From positions 20,349-84,348 of the forward strand of contig JBDZVI010000005.1 of assembly GCA_040255585.1 (NCBI GenBank): DNA of 64,000 bases, given 5' to 3'. The notes under the pieces are model-generated. The model saw only the letters and a list, made by a program, of their open reading frames with translations. It was not told the DNA's origin and made no database searches. This stretch comes from JAAYYF01 sp040255585. GTDB taxonomy: Bacteria; Deinococcota; Deinococci; Deinococcales; Trueperaceae. The position numbers were made by a program, and so were the translations under genes. Below, one piece after another: positions 33,912-42,825 of this stretch. The number at the start of each line of letters is the position of its first letter. Within the stretch, counting starts at the first letter, position 1.

Positions 33912-35669
33912 GTGACTCAAGCAGGCATGATCAGGGCTCACAAGTTCGATGTCATCGTTGTCGGCGCCGGCGGCGCCGGCCTGATGGCCGCACGCTACGC
34001 GGCGCACAACCCGAAGGTGTCCGTCGCCGTCGTCACCAAGCTCTACCCGACGCGCTCGCATACGGGCGCCGCCCAGGGCGGCGTCGGCGCCGCGCTTGGC
34101 AACGTCTCGGAGGACCACCCGGAGTGGCACGCCTTCGACACGGTCAAGGGTGGCGACTACCTGACCGACCAGGACGTCGCGGAAGCCTTCTCGCACGAGG
34201 TCATCGACGCGGTCTACGAGCTGGAGCATATGGGTCTGCCCTTCAGCCGTACGCCGGAGGGGCGCATCGCCCAGCGCAAGTTCGGCGGGCATACGCGCGA
34301 GCACGGCAAGGCGCCCGTCGAGCGCGCCTGCTACGCGGCCGACCGCACGGGTCACATGATCCTGCAGACGCTGTTCCAGCAGTCGATCAAGGACCGGGTC
34401 CACTTCTTCAACGAGTTTCACGTCCTGGACATCATCATGGACGGCGGCGAGTGCCGCGGCGTGGTCGCATATGAGCTGGCGACCGGCGACCTGCACGTCA
34501 TCCAGGCGAAAGCCACCGTCCTCGCCACGGGCGGCAACGGGCGCATGTTCAAGGTCACGTCCAACGCCCACGCGCTCACCGGCGACCTCACGAGCATCGT
34601 GTGGCGTCGGGGCATCCCCGTCGAGGACCCGGAGTTCTACCAGTTCCACCCAACGGGGCTCTACAAGCTCGGCGTGCTCCTCACGGAGGGCGCTCGCGGC
34701 GAGGGCGGCATCCTGCGCAACGCCGACGGCGAGCGCTTCATGGAGCGCTACGCCCCGACCATCAAGGACCTGGCGCCGCGCGACATGGTCTCGCGCGCCA
34801 TGTACCTGGAAGTGCGGGAGGGGCGCGGCTGCGGCCCGAACAAGGACTACATCCACCTCGACCTCACGCACATCGACGCCCACATCATCGAGGAGCGCCT
34901 ACCCGACATCACGGAGTTCGCGCGCATCTACCTCGGCGTCGACCCCATCAAGGAGATGGTGCCGATCCAGCCGACCGCCCACTACATGATGGGCGGCGTG
35001 CCGACGACGATCGACACGAACGTGATCAGCGACGGCGCGAACACCATCATCCCCGGCCTTTACGCGGCCGGCGAGGTGGCCTGCGCCTCCCTGCACGGCG
35101 CCAATCGCCTAGGTACCAACTCGCTCGGCGACCTGCTCGTGTTCGGCCGCCGCGCCGGCCGCAACGCCAGCGCCTACGCCGAGACGGTAGGGCGCTTCCC
35201 CGACCTACCCGCGGGCGTGCTAGACCACACGAAGGGCCTGATCGACGCCGCGCTGAACGGCTCTCATAAGGAACGCGTCTCAGGCATCCGCGCCGACCTA
35301 CAGGCCACGATGATGGACAACGCCTCCGTGTTCCGCACGGCGGAGACGCTCGCCACGCAGGTCGAGGAGGTCGGGCGCCTCCGGGAGCGTTACAAGCAGA
35401 TCGGTGTCGACGACAAGGGCAAGCGCTACAACACGGAGCTTCTGGAGGCCCTGGAGCTCGGGTTCCTGCTCGACAACGCCCAGCAGCTCGTCACCGCGGC
35501 GCTCAACCGCACCGAGTCGCGTGGCGCGCACTCCCGCGAGGACTTCAAGGAGCGCGACGACACCAACTGGCTCAAGCACAGCCTCGTCTACCAGGACGGC
35601 GACGGGGTACGCATCGACTACAAGCCCGTAACGCTCGGCCGCTACGAGCCGAAGCCACGGGTCTACTGA
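33912..35669 (+). CDS. sdhA: Succinate dehydrogenase flavoprotein subunit
   Basis: A 585-residue SdhA that oxidises succinate to fumarate with covalently bound FAD. The FAD motif VVGAGGAGLMAAR is at about 15-28, the flavinylated His is in RSHTGAAQGGVGAALGN, the substrate region includes QFHPTGLYKLGVLLTEGARGEGG, and the catalytic Arg region reads MGGVPTTIDT and SLHGANRLGTNSLGDL. Length is normal. Either GTG 33912 or ATG 33927 could start it; the GTG has a GGGAAGG just upstream. Third gene of the sdhCDAB operon. Confidence 0.96.
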   Translation: MTQAGMIRAHKFDVIVVGAGGAGLMAARYAAHNPKVSVAVVTKLYPTRSHTGAAQGGVGAALGNVSEDHPEWHAFDTVKGGDYLTDQDVAEAFSHEVIDAVYELEHMGLPFSRTPEGRIAQRKFGGHTREHGKAPVERACYAADRTGHMILQTLFQQSIKDRVHFFNEFHVLDIIMDGGECRGVVAYELATGDLHVIQAKATVLATGGNGRMFKVTSNAHALTGDLTSIVWRRGIPVEDPEFYQFHPTGLYKLGVLLTEGARGEGGILRNADGERFMERYAPTIKDLAPRDMVSRAMYLEVREGRGCGPNKDYIHLDLTHIDAHIIEERLPDITEFARIYLGVDPIKEMVPIQPTAHYMMGGVPTTIDTNVISDGANTIIPGLYAAGEVACASLHGANRLGTNSLGDLLVFGRRAGRNASAYAETVGRFPDLPAGVLDHTKGLIDAALNGSHKERVSGIRADLQATMMDNASVFRTAETLATQVEEVGRLRERYKQIGVDDKGKRYNTELLEALELGFLLDNAQQLVTAALNRTESRGAHSREDFKERDDTNWLKHSLVYQDGDGVRIDYKPVTLGRYEPKPRVY

Positions 35670-35677
35670 GGCAGGCC

Positions 35678-36376
35678 ATGCAGATCTCCATGAAGGTACG
35701 CCGCTACGATCCCGAGAAGGACGCCAGGCCGCATTGGCAGGAGTTCAACCTCGACGTGGCCCCCACGGAACGTGTTCTGGACGTGCTGAACCACATCAAG
35801 TGGGAACTCGACGGCTCGCTCACCTTCCGCCGAAGCTGCGCCCACGGCATCTGCGGGTCGGACGCCATGATGATCAACGGCATGAACCGCCTGGCCTGCA
35901 AGATCCTGGTCAAGGACCTGGGCGACCGCATCACCGTCGAGCCGCTGCGCGGGCTGCCGGTCCTCAAGGACCTCATCGTCGACATGGAGCCGTTCTTCGA
36001 CTCCTACCGCGCCATCCTCCCGTACTTCATCAACGACGACCCACCGCCCCCGCGGGAACGGCTGCAGAGCGTCGAGGACCGGGCCCGCTTCGACGACACG
36101 ACCAAGTGCATCCTCTGCGCCGCCTGCACGACGTCGTGCCCCGTGTTCTGGACGAACGGGCGGTACATCGGCCCGGCGGCCATCGTCAACGCGCACCGCT
36201 TCATCTTCGACTCGCGCGACGAGGGCTCGGCCCAACGCCTACGCGTCCTGAACGACGTGAACGGGCTCTGGCGCTGCCGCACGGCCTACAACTGCACGGA
36301 AGCGTGCCCGCGCGGTATCCCCATCACCAAGGTGATCGAGGAGACGAAGCGCGAGCTGATCTGGCAGCGCGTGTAG
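35678..36376 (+). CDS. sdhB: Succinate dehydrogenase iron-sulfur subunit
   Basis: A 232-residue SdhB with three clusters: CAHGICGSD plus a Cys 11 residues later ([2Fe-2S], with Asp at the third position as in E. coli), CILCAACTTSCPVFW and CRTAYNCTEACPRGI ([4Fe-4S]/[3Fe-4S]). It passes electrons from FAD to the quinone site. The ATG begins 8 nt after the sdhA stop with GAGGCAGG upstream. It is last in the operon; a terminator hairpin follows at 36396. Confidence 0.95.
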   Translation: MQISMKVRRYDPEKDARPHWQEFNLDVAPTERVLDVLNHIKWELDGSLTFRRSCAHGICGSDAMMINGMNRLACKILVKDLGDRITVEPLRGLPVLKDLIVDMEPFFDSYRAILPYFINDDPPPPRERLQSVEDRARFDDTTKCILCAACTTSCPVFWTNGRYIGPAAIVNAHRFIFDSRDEGSAQRLRVLNDVNGLWRCRTAYNCTEACPRGIPITKVIEETKRELIWQRV

Positions 36377-36395
36377 CTGGCTCACCTAACGACCG

Positions 36396-36426
36396 AGCGG
36401 TGCCCGCGCGACATGTGGGCGCCGCT
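36396..36426 (+). terminator. Intrinsic terminator of sdhCDAB
   Basis: AGCGGTGCCC (36396-36405) pairs with GGGCGCCGCT (36417-36426), with one G-U pair, followed by TCTATTTAT. Confidence 0.75.
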
Positions 36427-36508
36427 TCTATTTATCGCTAGGCGACAGAGTGCTCGCCGTGGGTGGCCGCGGCTCCCTCAGCCTCGGTGCGGGGCCGCGA
36501 CGACGGCC

Positions 36509-36886
36509 TCAAGGCAGGGCCGCGACGACCTCGACCTCGACGAGCCCGTCCTTTGGCAACCGCGCGACCTGCACGGTGCTCCGCGCGGGTAGGTTGCCCT
36601 TCAGATAGCTCCCGTAGACCTCGTTGAACGCGGTGAAGTCGTTCATGTCGGCCAGGAAGCACGTGCTCTTCACGATGTGCTCGACGCCGGTACCGGCGGC
36701 CTCCAGCACGGCCGTCAGGTTGCGCATGACCTGGTGGGTCTGCGCCGCTATGTCGCCGCCCGCCCAGGTGCCGTCCGGCTTGAGGGCGATCTGACCGGCG
36801 GTGAAGACCAGCCCGCCGATCTTGACAGCCTGCGAGTAGGGACCGATGGCCTTGGGCGCCGAATCAGTTGCGATGATCTCGTGCAT
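36509..36886 (-). CDS. RidA-family reactive imine deaminase
   Basis: A 125-residue RidA/YjgF protein that hydrolyses toxic 2-aminoacrylate-type imines to keto acids. It has APKAIGPYSQAVKIGGLVFTAGQIAL, TCFLADMNDFTAFNEVYGSY and the active-site Arg in PARSTVQVARLPKDGLVEVEVVA. ATG 36886 fits the family and is preceded at 5 nt by TAGGCT, which itself touches the stop of the upstream PP2C gene. So the gene sits at the end of the PP2C gene but has its own leaderless promoter. Confidence 0.93.
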   Translation of the reverse strand: MHEIIATDSAPKAIGPYSQAVKIGGLVFTAGQIALKPDGTWAGGDIAAQTHQVMRNLTAVLEAAGTGVEHIVKSTCFLADMNDFTAFNEVYGSYLKGNLPARSTVQVARLPKDGLVEVEVVAALP

Positions 36887-36891
36887 GCCGC

Positions 36892-36897
36892 AGCCTA
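36892..36897 (-). promoter_or_regulatory. -10 element (TAGGCT) of RidA gene
   Basis: TAGGCT 5 nt before ATG 36886, abutting the stop codon of the PP2C gene. Confidence 0.5.
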
Positions 36898-38049
36898 TCA
36901 ACCACGCCACACGATGAACAACACGAGCAGGACCAGCAGGTAGGCGCAGCCCATCAGCCAGTAACGGTACGGGAAGAGCGGGTGGCGCTTGACGCGGTGC
37001 CACGGGCCGTTCCCCGGGAAGTCCTCCTCGACGGCCTTGATGCCCGAGAGCGTCTCACCGATGTCTACGGACGCCGACACGAGCGGTTCCGAGGGTAAGT
37101 CGTAACGCTTCTGCCGCGCGCCCACCGACTCCGCCTTGAGGACGACCGCCGTCGCGTTGTCAGGGCTGCCCCGGTCGTTGGCGGCGGCCACGAGGTTGCG
37201 GGCCGCGGCCTCGGGTGTCACCCCGGCGACGTGCTTGACTATGTCATCGTCGCCGAGCAGCATGCTGACGCCGTCGCTGACGATGACCACGGTGTCGGAC
37301 GGCCGCACGTCGAAGTACAGCACGTCGAGCCGGAACGTCGGCGTGGCGCCGATCGCGTTGGTGATGACGTTGCGCCACCGGTGCCGGCGCGCCTCCTCCT
37401 CGCTGAGCAAGCCCTGCCTGACCCGGTCGGCCACCCAACTGTGGTCGACGGTCAGCCGGGTGGCCCTGCCGTCTCGCACCAGGTAGGCCCGCGAGTCGCC
37501 GACGTGGCCGACCAAGCCGACCTGATCGTCGATCAGGACGGCGGTAAGGGTGGTGCCCATGCCCTTCAACTCCGGGCGTTCGATGGCGAGGTTGTAGACC
37601 TCGACGTTGGCGGCCTGCGCCGCGCGCGCCAGGGCGACAGGGGGTTGCGACCGGCTCTGCCTGAGCGCCTCGACCAACGTCTCGATGGCCTTGCGGCTCG
37701 CTACCTCACCAGCCGTGTGACCGCCCATGCCGTCCGCCACCACGCCCAGGTGGCCACACCTGCCCACGGAGCCCGCGAAGTACCAGTCCTGGTTGACGGT
37801 GCGTACCCGCCCCGCGTCGCTCGTGCCGGCGCTGGCGACGAGCGTGACCGGCTGACCAGGCTGCTGGCGAGGCGCCGGCCCCGAGAGGCGGCCCGGCGCC
37901 TTCGGAGTGTCCACGATGTCCGCGGCCCCAGTGAGCGGCTCGACGGAGCGCGGTCCGGCGGCGGCAACGGCGACAGGTTCGGTAACCCGGATGGCGGGGG
38001 TGCCGGGTTGACTGCGGGAACCTGGGCGGCGCTCGACCTCGTCGGTCAT
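36898..38049 (-). CDS. PP2C-type protein phosphatase with C-terminal membrane helix
   Basis: A 383-residue serine/threonine phosphatase. After a low-complexity N-terminus (1-75), the PPM/PP2C domain shows TVNQDWYF, the metal motif VVADGMGGHTAGE, VGDSRAYLVRDG, VSDGVSMLL and SPDNATAVVL, so all metal-binding Asp residues are kept. One membrane helix near the end (WLMGCAYLLVLLVLFIV) ties it to the membrane, an arrangement like PrpC/PstP enzymes that reverse Hanks-type kinases; no such kinase is in the window. ATG start with TATCAT 8 nt upstream; divergent from gatA. Confidence 0.92.
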   Translation of the reverse strand: MTDEVERRPGSRSQPGTPAIRVTEPVAVAAAGPRSVEPLTGAADIVDTPKAPGRLSGPAPRQQPGQPVTLVASAGTSDAGRVRTVNQDWYFAGSVGRCGHLGVVADGMGGHTAGEVASRKAIETLVEALRQSRSQPPVALARAAQAANVEVYNLAIERPELKGMGTTLTAVLIDDQVGLVGHVGDSRAYLVRDGRATRLTVDHSWVADRVRQGLLSEEEARRHRWRNVITNAIGATPTFRLDVLYFDVRPSDTVVIVSDGVSMLLGDDDIVKHVAGVTPEAAARNLVAAANDRGSPDNATAVVLKAESVGARQKRYDLPSEPLVSASVDIGETLSGIKAVEEDFPGNGPWHRVKRHPLFPYRYWLMGCAYLLVLLVLFIVWRG

Positions 38050-38057
38050 GTGCGGGC

Positions 38058-38063
38058 ATGATA
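38058..38063 (-). promoter_or_regulatory. -10 element (TATCAT) of PP2C gene
   Basis: TATCAT 8 nt before ATG 38049. Confidence 0.6.
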
Positions 38064-38110
38064 CCGCCGCGCGCTCGCTCCCCTTCGCAGGGCGTGAGTT
38101 GGGCGCCTGT

Positions 38111-38116
38111 TATGCT
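38111..38116 (+). promoter_or_regulatory. -10 element (TATGCT) of gatA
   Basis: TATGCT 7 nt before ATG 38124. Confidence 0.65.
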
Positions 38117-38123
38117 TCGCCGC

Positions 38124-39626
38124 ATGACCGTCGGCGGAGCCGCAGCTAACGGGGACCACGCGCGCCGCGCCGGCGCGCTGCGCGCCATCGCCGCGCGAGT
38201 CGCCGCCGGCGAGGTCAGCGCGGCCGCGACGGTAGCCGCCGCGCTCGAGCGGGCGGAGGCGGCGCAGACCGAGCTCAACGCGTTCATAGCTATCGATCGG
38301 GTGGGAGCCGAGGCCGCCGCCGCCGCCGTGGACGAGCGCTTGGCCGCCGGCCGGCCCGTCGGCCCGCTCGCCGGCGTCCCCATCGCGGTGAAGGACAACC
38401 TGGCCGTGACCGGCCTGCCGACCACGGCTGCGTCCCGCATCCTCGCCGGTTACGCCTCGCCGTTCGACGCCACCGTCGTGGCTAGGCTCAAGTCCGCAGG
38501 GGCCGTCGTGATAGGGAAGACGAACCTGGACGAGTTCGGCATGGGCTCGACGGGCGAGAACTCGTCGTACGGTCCGACGCGCAACCCCCACGGTCATGGT
38601 CGTGTGGCCGGCGGCTCGTCCAGCGGCTCGGCCGCCGCCGTCGGCGCTGGCGTGGTCTCGCTGGCGCTCGGCTCCGACACGGGGGGCTCGAGCCGCCTGC
38701 CGGCCGCCTTCTGTGGGGTCGTCGGTTTCAAGCCGACCTACGGTGCCTTGTCGCGCTACGGGCTGTTCTCGTACGCCTCGTCGCTCGATCAGGTCGGGCT
38801 GCTCGGGGCCACGGTGGACGACGTGGCCTGCGCTCTAAGCGTGATGGTCGGCTCCGACCCGCGGGACGCCACGAGCTTCGATCTGGACCCGGGCGCCCAG
38901 ACCGCTGCGCCGCCCGGCGACGCGGTGGGCGGCGGGCTGGCCGGGGCGCGTTTCGGGATCGTCAAGGAGCTCTCAGGCGAGGGGTTCGGCCCCGACGCGC
39001 TCGCGTCACTGGCGAAGGCCCGCGCCGCCCTCGAGGCCGCGGGCGCCGACGTCGTGGAGGTCTCGCTGCCGGCTACCGCCCTCGCGGTGGCCTGCTACTA
39101 CGTGATCGCGGCGGCGGAGGCGTCGAGCAACCTCGCGCGTTACTCCGGCATGCTCTACGGCCAGCGGGTGGGCGAGGAGCGCGAGGGTCAGGAACTGGTC
39201 ATGCGGGCCACGCGCGGCGCGCTGTTCGGCAAGGAGGTGAAGCGCAGGATCCTCCTGGGGTCGTTCGCTCTGTCCGCCGGCTACTACGACGCCTACTACG
39301 GCCAGGCCCTGAAGGTGCGTCAGCGCATAACGCGCGAGATGGACGCCGCGCTGGCGGGCGTGAACGCGCTTGTCACCCCGACCGCGCCCGGCCCAGCGTA
39401 CGCCTTGGACGAGAAGACGGCCGACCCTCTCTCCATGTACGTCGGCGACGTGGCCACGTGCCTCGCCAACCTCTCGGGCGGGCCGGCCGTGAGCGTGCCG
39501 TGCGGCACGGCCGAAGCCGAAGGGCGAGGGTCGGGCTTGCCGTTGGGCGTGCAGCTCGTCGGTCGCGCCGGGTCGGACGGGGCGTTGCTGCGCCTCGCCG
39601 CCCTGCTGGAAGCCGCTCTGGCCTGA
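38124..39626 (+). CDS. gatA: Aspartyl/glutamyl-tRNA amidotransferase subunit A
   Basis: A 500-residue amidase-signature protein, the glutaminase part of GatCAB. The catalytic Lys is in IAVKDNLAVTG, the cis-Ser and nucleophile region is GGSSSGSAAAV and LALGSDTGGSSRLPAAFCGVVG, followed by KPTYGALSRYGL as in GatA proper. GSDTGG is followed by SRLPAAFCG where most GatA proteins have IRQPAAFCG. The ATG is chosen for TATGCT 7 nt upstream and the family N-terminus. It is divergent from the PP2C gene and precedes the rpmH cluster; gatB lies at 27526. Confidence 0.94.
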   Translation: MTVGGAAANGDHARRAGALRAIAARVAAGEVSAAATVAAALERAEAAQTELNAFIAIDRVGAEAAAAAVDERLAAGRPVGPLAGVPIAVKDNLAVTGLPTTAASRILAGYASPFDATVVARLKSAGAVVIGKTNLDEFGMGSTGENSSYGPTRNPHGHGRVAGGSSSGSAAAVGAGVVSLALGSDTGGSSRLPAAFCGVVGFKPTYGALSRYGLFSYASSLDQVGLLGATVDDVACALSVMVGSDPRDATSFDLDPGAQTAAPPGDAVGGGLAGARFGIVKELSGEGFGPDALASLAKARAALEAAGADVVEVSLPATALAVACYYVIAAAEASSNLARYSGMLYGQRVGEEREGQELVMRATRGALFGKEVKRRILLGSFALSAGYYDAYYGQALKVRQRITREMDAALAGVNALVTPTAPGPAYALDEKTADPLSMYVGDVATCLANLSGGPAVSVPCGTAEAEGRGSGLPLGVQLVGRAGSDGALLRLAALLEAALA

Positions 39627-39695
39627 GCGACGTCAAAGCGCGGACCGACGCCCCCTTCGCAGCGGTGCCTGATGCCTGGAAGGCCGGCGGTGTGA

Positions 39696-39701
39696 TACTA
39701 T
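39696..39701 (+). promoter_or_regulatory. Extended -10 element (TGA TACTAT) of the rpmH cluster
   Basis: TACTAT preceded by TGA, 137 nt before the rpmH ATG. It gives an untranslated leader of about 130 nt. No DnaA box or known riboswitch is seen in 39627-39837. Confidence 0.55.
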
Positions 39702-39837
39702 TCCACGGCTTGACTGTCCTGCCCGGACGGCAGCTCGCTTAAGGGTCGCGAGGAGTAGACGAAGCGCCGCGCGCCCTAAAGCTCGCAGCGTGCCGCGGGC
39801 ACATCCACCCGACGGTAAGAGACTGGAAGGAGACACC

Positions 39838-39981
39838 ATGAAGCGGACGTATCAGCCCAACCGCAGGAAGCGTGCCACGACGCACGGGTTCCGCGCGCGC
39901 ATGGCGACACCAGGTGGCCGCAACGTCATCAAGCGGCGCCGTGCCAAGGGGCGTAAGCGCCTGTCCGTATCGGATCGCTGA
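39838..39981 (+). CDS. rpmH: 50S ribosomal protein L34
   Basis: A 47-residue ribosomal protein L34: MKRTYQPNRRKRATTHGFR, then ARMATPGGRNVIKRRRAKGR, the standard family sequence and length. GGAAGGAG lies 6 nt before the ATG. It is first in the rpmH-rnpA-yidD-yidC-jag cluster. Upstream is gatA rather than dnaA. Confidence 0.97.
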   Translation: MKRTYQPNRRKRATTHGFRARMATPGGRNVIKRRRAKGRKRLSVSDR

Positions 39982-39992
39982 GACGAGTAGCG

Positions 39993-40343
39993 GTGCTCCG
40001 CTCCTTGAGCGGCGACCGCGCGTTCCAACGACTGCGCAAAGGGAGCACCGGCGGCGGCAAGCACGTGACCGTGCGTTGGCGACCGACGCGCTCCGGGGAG
40101 GTCAGAGTGGGCATCGTGGTGAGCCGGAAGGTCGGCAAGGCCGTGGTGCGTAACCGCGTCCGACGCCGGCTGCGCGAGGGCGTCCGGGAGCTCGTCGGAC
40201 AGCCGTTGCGCGAGCAGGCCTACGCCGCCTCCATGCCGTCGTTCGACCTCCTCGTCATCGCCAGGCCGTCGGCCGCCACGACCGACTATCACGAGTTGAA
40301 GCGGTCCCTCGCGAGCGCGTTCGAACGCGCGGGACTGCGATGA
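39993..40343 (+). CDS. rnpA: Ribonuclease P protein component
   Basis: A 116-residue basic protein, the protein part of RNase P that matures tRNA 5' ends. Family features: VRVGIVVSRKVGKAVVRNRVRRRLRE with the RNR motif, then DLLVIARPSAATTDYHEL. GTG start, 11 nt after the rpmH stop, with only a weak ribosome-binding site, suggesting translational coupling. The stop overlaps the yidD start by 4 nt. Confidence 0.95.
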   Translation: MLRSLSGDRAFQRLRKGSTGGGKHVTVRWRPTRSGEVRVGIVVSRKVGKAVVRNRVRRRLREGVRELVGQPLREQAYAASMPSFDLLVIARPSAATTDYHELKRSLASAFERAGLR

Positions 40344-40681
40344 GCGTGCCGACTCGCGGCGATGGCGGCCGCTCGCTCGGGCGTGTCGCCAAGGACGTGG
40401 CCATCTGGCCGCTGAAGGCCTACCAGCGCTACCTCTCTCCACTCAAGGGCGCGCCGTCGTGCCGGTTCCACCCCACCTGCAGCGCCTACGCCATCGAAGC
40501 CATCGAGCGGCACGGCGTTTTGCGGGGCAGCTGGTTGGGGTTGAAGCGTGTCTTGCGGTGCCACCCGTTCCACCCGGGCGGCTACGACCCAGTGCCGCCC
40601 AAGCCGCGGCAGCGGCACCACGAACCTGAACATCAGGCGTTGGATCGCACCGACGTCCATGTCCACACGGAGGCCCCTTGA
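40340..40681 (+). CDS. yidD: YidD membrane protein insertion efficiency factor
   Basis: A 113-residue YidD: PLKAYQRYLSPLKGAPSCRFHPTCSAYAIEAIERHG, then RVLRCHPFHPGGYDPVP, with the conserved Cys residues. It helps insertion of membrane proteins near YidC. The C-terminal 25 residues are a hydrophilic His-rich extension. Start overlaps rnpA by 4 nt and the stop overlaps the yidC start. Confidence 0.95.
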   Translation: MSVPTRGDGGRSLGRVAKDVAIWPLKAYQRYLSPLKGAPSCRFHPTCSAYAIEAIERHGVLRGSWLGLKRVLRCHPFHPGGYDPVPPKPRQRHHEPEHQALDRTDVHVHTEAP

Positions 40682-42222
40682 AACGCGTCACAAGACTGCA
40701 GCTGGTAGCGCTCATGGCGGCGCTCTCCCTGGCGACGTTCGCGAACGCGCGCGTCGAGCTGGCTGCCACGGCCTTCCGTGAGACCGACTTCCGCGGTGCC
40801 GAGAAGATAACCGCGACCTGCTCCACCCAGACGCCGTCCTTCTTCTGCGAGGATGGGCAAGACCTTACGCTCATCACGAGCAAGGGCGTCGATTTCATCT
40901 TCGACGGCTCCGGGCAGCTCGTGGCCGCCTACGGCAAGCAGCAGCGCGGCCAGCGCATGGGTGACTACACCATCGATGCGCGCTTCAACCTCATCCCGTT
41001 CGAGTCGCAGGTCCCAGGTCTCGCGCTCCTCGTCGACGGCCAGTACACGGCGCCGACCCAGGTCAGGGGCAGCTGGCGGGAGGGCGACGAGGGGCTGCTC
41101 GTCGGCACCTTCACGGCGGTGGTGGGCGGTTTCTCCGTCGAGCGCACGCTGACGTTGCAGAGCGGCGTCGATACGATCGGGGTCGAACTGACGGTCAGAC
41201 GCCTCGAGGGCGCCGACGCCCCCTCCACCCTGCAGGTGGTCGTGCCGGGCATAGGGCGCACGGCCGCCCCGGTCGTCAAGATCGGCCACGGCGAGTCGTT
41301 CACGCTCAACCCGAGCGAACAGGCGTACCCCGACCCGACGTACGCCTCGCTGCAGATGAACAACAACAACCGGGACTTCGCGCTCGTGATGCGACCTGCC
41401 GTCGGCGCCACCGGTGTCTCGGCGACCTACATGCGCCCGAACCGCATCGCTTTCCAGGCGGAGGTCGGGGCGTCCGTCGGCGCGTCGTACACCTTCGACC
41501 TCGGTCTCTACCCTGGCCACAACGAGCTCGTGCGCTACAGCCAGGAGCACTACCTGGAGTTGCCTGGGCTCTTCAACCCGAACATCCTCGGGCGGCTCTC
41601 GCTCATCGTCGTGCGCATCCTCGAGTTCGTGCACCAGTACGTGCCGAGCTGGGGCCTGTCGATCATCGTCCTCACGCTCCTCTTCAGGGCGCTGATCTGG
41701 CCCCTCATCAGCACCCAGACGCGGTCGATGTTCGGCATGCAGCGCCTGCAGCCCAAGCTTCAGGAGCTGCAGAAGAAGTACAAGGAAGACCGCGAGAAGC
41801 TCACACAGGAGACGATGGCGCTCTACCGGGAGGCCGGCGTCAACCCGGCCGGTGGCTGTCTGCCCGTCATCGTGCAGATGCCACTCTTCATCATCCTGTG
41901 GCGCGTGTTCGTGAACTTCGAGTTCAACGAGGGGTTCCTGTGGCTGCCCGACCTTGGTCAGGCCGACCCCTTCTACATCCTCCCGATCCTGTACGTGGCC
42001 GTCATGGTGGCGACGTCTTACTTCTCGGCCCGCGGCAACCCTCAGATGCTGCGCCAGTCGCTCATCATCAACGTGGTCTTCGTGTTCATCATCGTCGGCT
42101 TCCCGGCCGGGGTGCTCGTCTACTATGTGGTATCCATGTTGGTGCAGGTCATCCAGTACTGGTTGCTGAGCCGTGGTCAGCCGGCGCCCGTCGCCGCCGC
42201 GCCGGCCAAGCGCTCCAAGTGA
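40678..42222 (+). CDS. yidC: Membrane protein insertase YidC
   Basis: A 514-residue YidC/Oxa1 insertase. An N-terminal signal-anchor helix (about 1-24) is followed by a periplasmic beta domain (about 25-290) and a five-helix insertase core (about 300-510). Core motifs: WGLSIIVLTLLFRALIWPL, SMFGMQRLQPKLQELQKKYK, NPAGGCLPVIVQMPLFIILW and the last two helices. The periplasmic domain is long as in Gram-negative-type YidC. The start is a TTG codon with GGAGG 5 nt upstream, overlapping the yidD stop. Confidence 0.95.
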   Translation: MKRVTRLQLVALMAALSLATFANARVELAATAFRETDFRGAEKITATCSTQTPSFFCEDGQDLTLITSKGVDFIFDGSGQLVAAYGKQQRGQRMGDYTIDARFNLIPFESQVPGLALLVDGQYTAPTQVRGSWREGDEGLLVGTFTAVVGGFSVERTLTLQSGVDTIGVELTVRRLEGADAPSTLQVVVPGIGRTAAPVVKIGHGESFTLNPSEQAYPDPTYASLQMNNNNRDFALVMRPAVGATGVSATYMRPNRIAFQAEVGASVGASYTFDLGLYPGHNELVRYSQEHYLELPGLFNPNILGRLSLIVVRILEFVHQYVPSWGLSIIVLTLLFRALIWPLISTQTRSMFGMQRLQPKLQELQKKYKEDREKLTQETMALYREAGVNPAGGCLPVIVQMPLFIILWRVFVNFEFNEGFLWLPDLGQADPFYILPILYVAVMVATSYFSARGNPQMLRQSLIINVVFVFIIVGFPAGVLVYYVVSMLVQVIQYWLLSRGQPAPVAAAPAKRSK

Positions 42223-42230
42223 GGCCATAG

Positions 42231-42821
42231 ATGAGTGACTCGGATCTCGACAAGTACCTAGAGGGCATCGGCATCGATGTCGACGGGGAGGACGCGGAAG
42301 AGGCGCCGGTAACCCGCTTCGCCGCCGAAGAGGAGTACGAGCAGGTCGTCGATGCCGGCCCGATCGTCCAGGGCGAGCCTGTCGAGCGCGCCGAGGCGTT
42401 CCTGGTCAACTTGCTCCTGAACATCGACCCGGCGTACGCCGTCGAGGTCGAGCAAGCGTCGGACGATGAGATCCAGGCGGAGGTCTACGGCGGCGACCCC
42501 GGCAAGATCATCGGGCGCAACGGGCGCACGTTGGCGGCGCTCGAGTACCTGACGAACGCCGTCGTGAACCGCGACGAGAGCGGTCGGATCCGCGTCAACG
42601 TCGATGTGGGGGGCTACAAGCGCCGCCGTGATGAGCGACTGCGCAAGGAAGCCATGCAGGCCGCTGCCCGGGTTCGCAAGGGCGGCATGCCCGTCGAGCT
42701 CGAGCCGATGAGCGCGGCCGAGCGGCGCGTCGTGCACATGTGCCTGGCAGAGGAGCCCGGGGTGAGCACGGAGTCGCGCGGCGAGGGCAGCGACAGGCGC
42801 GTGGTGGTCAGGCCCGCTTAG
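42231..42821 (+). CDS. Jag/KhpB-type KH-R3H RNA-binding protein
   Basis: A 196-residue RNA-binding protein. An acidic N-terminal 60 residues lead to a KH domain (YGGDPGKIIGRNGRTLAALEYL, GXXG = GRNG) and an R3H domain near the end (MSAAERRVVHMC, then VSTESRGEGSDRRVVV). It is the usual partner downstream of yidC and interacts with small RNAs and cell-division control in other bacteria. ATG 9 nt after the yidC stop with GAGGCC upstream. Confidence 0.93.
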   Translation: MSDSDLDKYLEGIGIDVDGEDAEEAPVTRFAAEEEYEQVVDAGPIVQGEPVERAEAFLVNLLLNIDPAYAVEVEQASDDEIQAEVYGGDPGKIIGRNGRTLAALEYLTNAVVNRDESGRIRVNVDVGGYKRRRDERLRKEAMQAAARVRKGGMPVELEPMSAAERRVVHMCLAEEPGVSTESRGEGSDRRVVVRPA

Positions 42822-42825
42822 GGGC

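Noticed and set aside
39627..39837. Possible replication origin upstream of rpmH
   Set aside because: No DnaA-box-like TTATCCACA repeats or AT-rich unwinding region; dnaA and dnaN are not adjacent.
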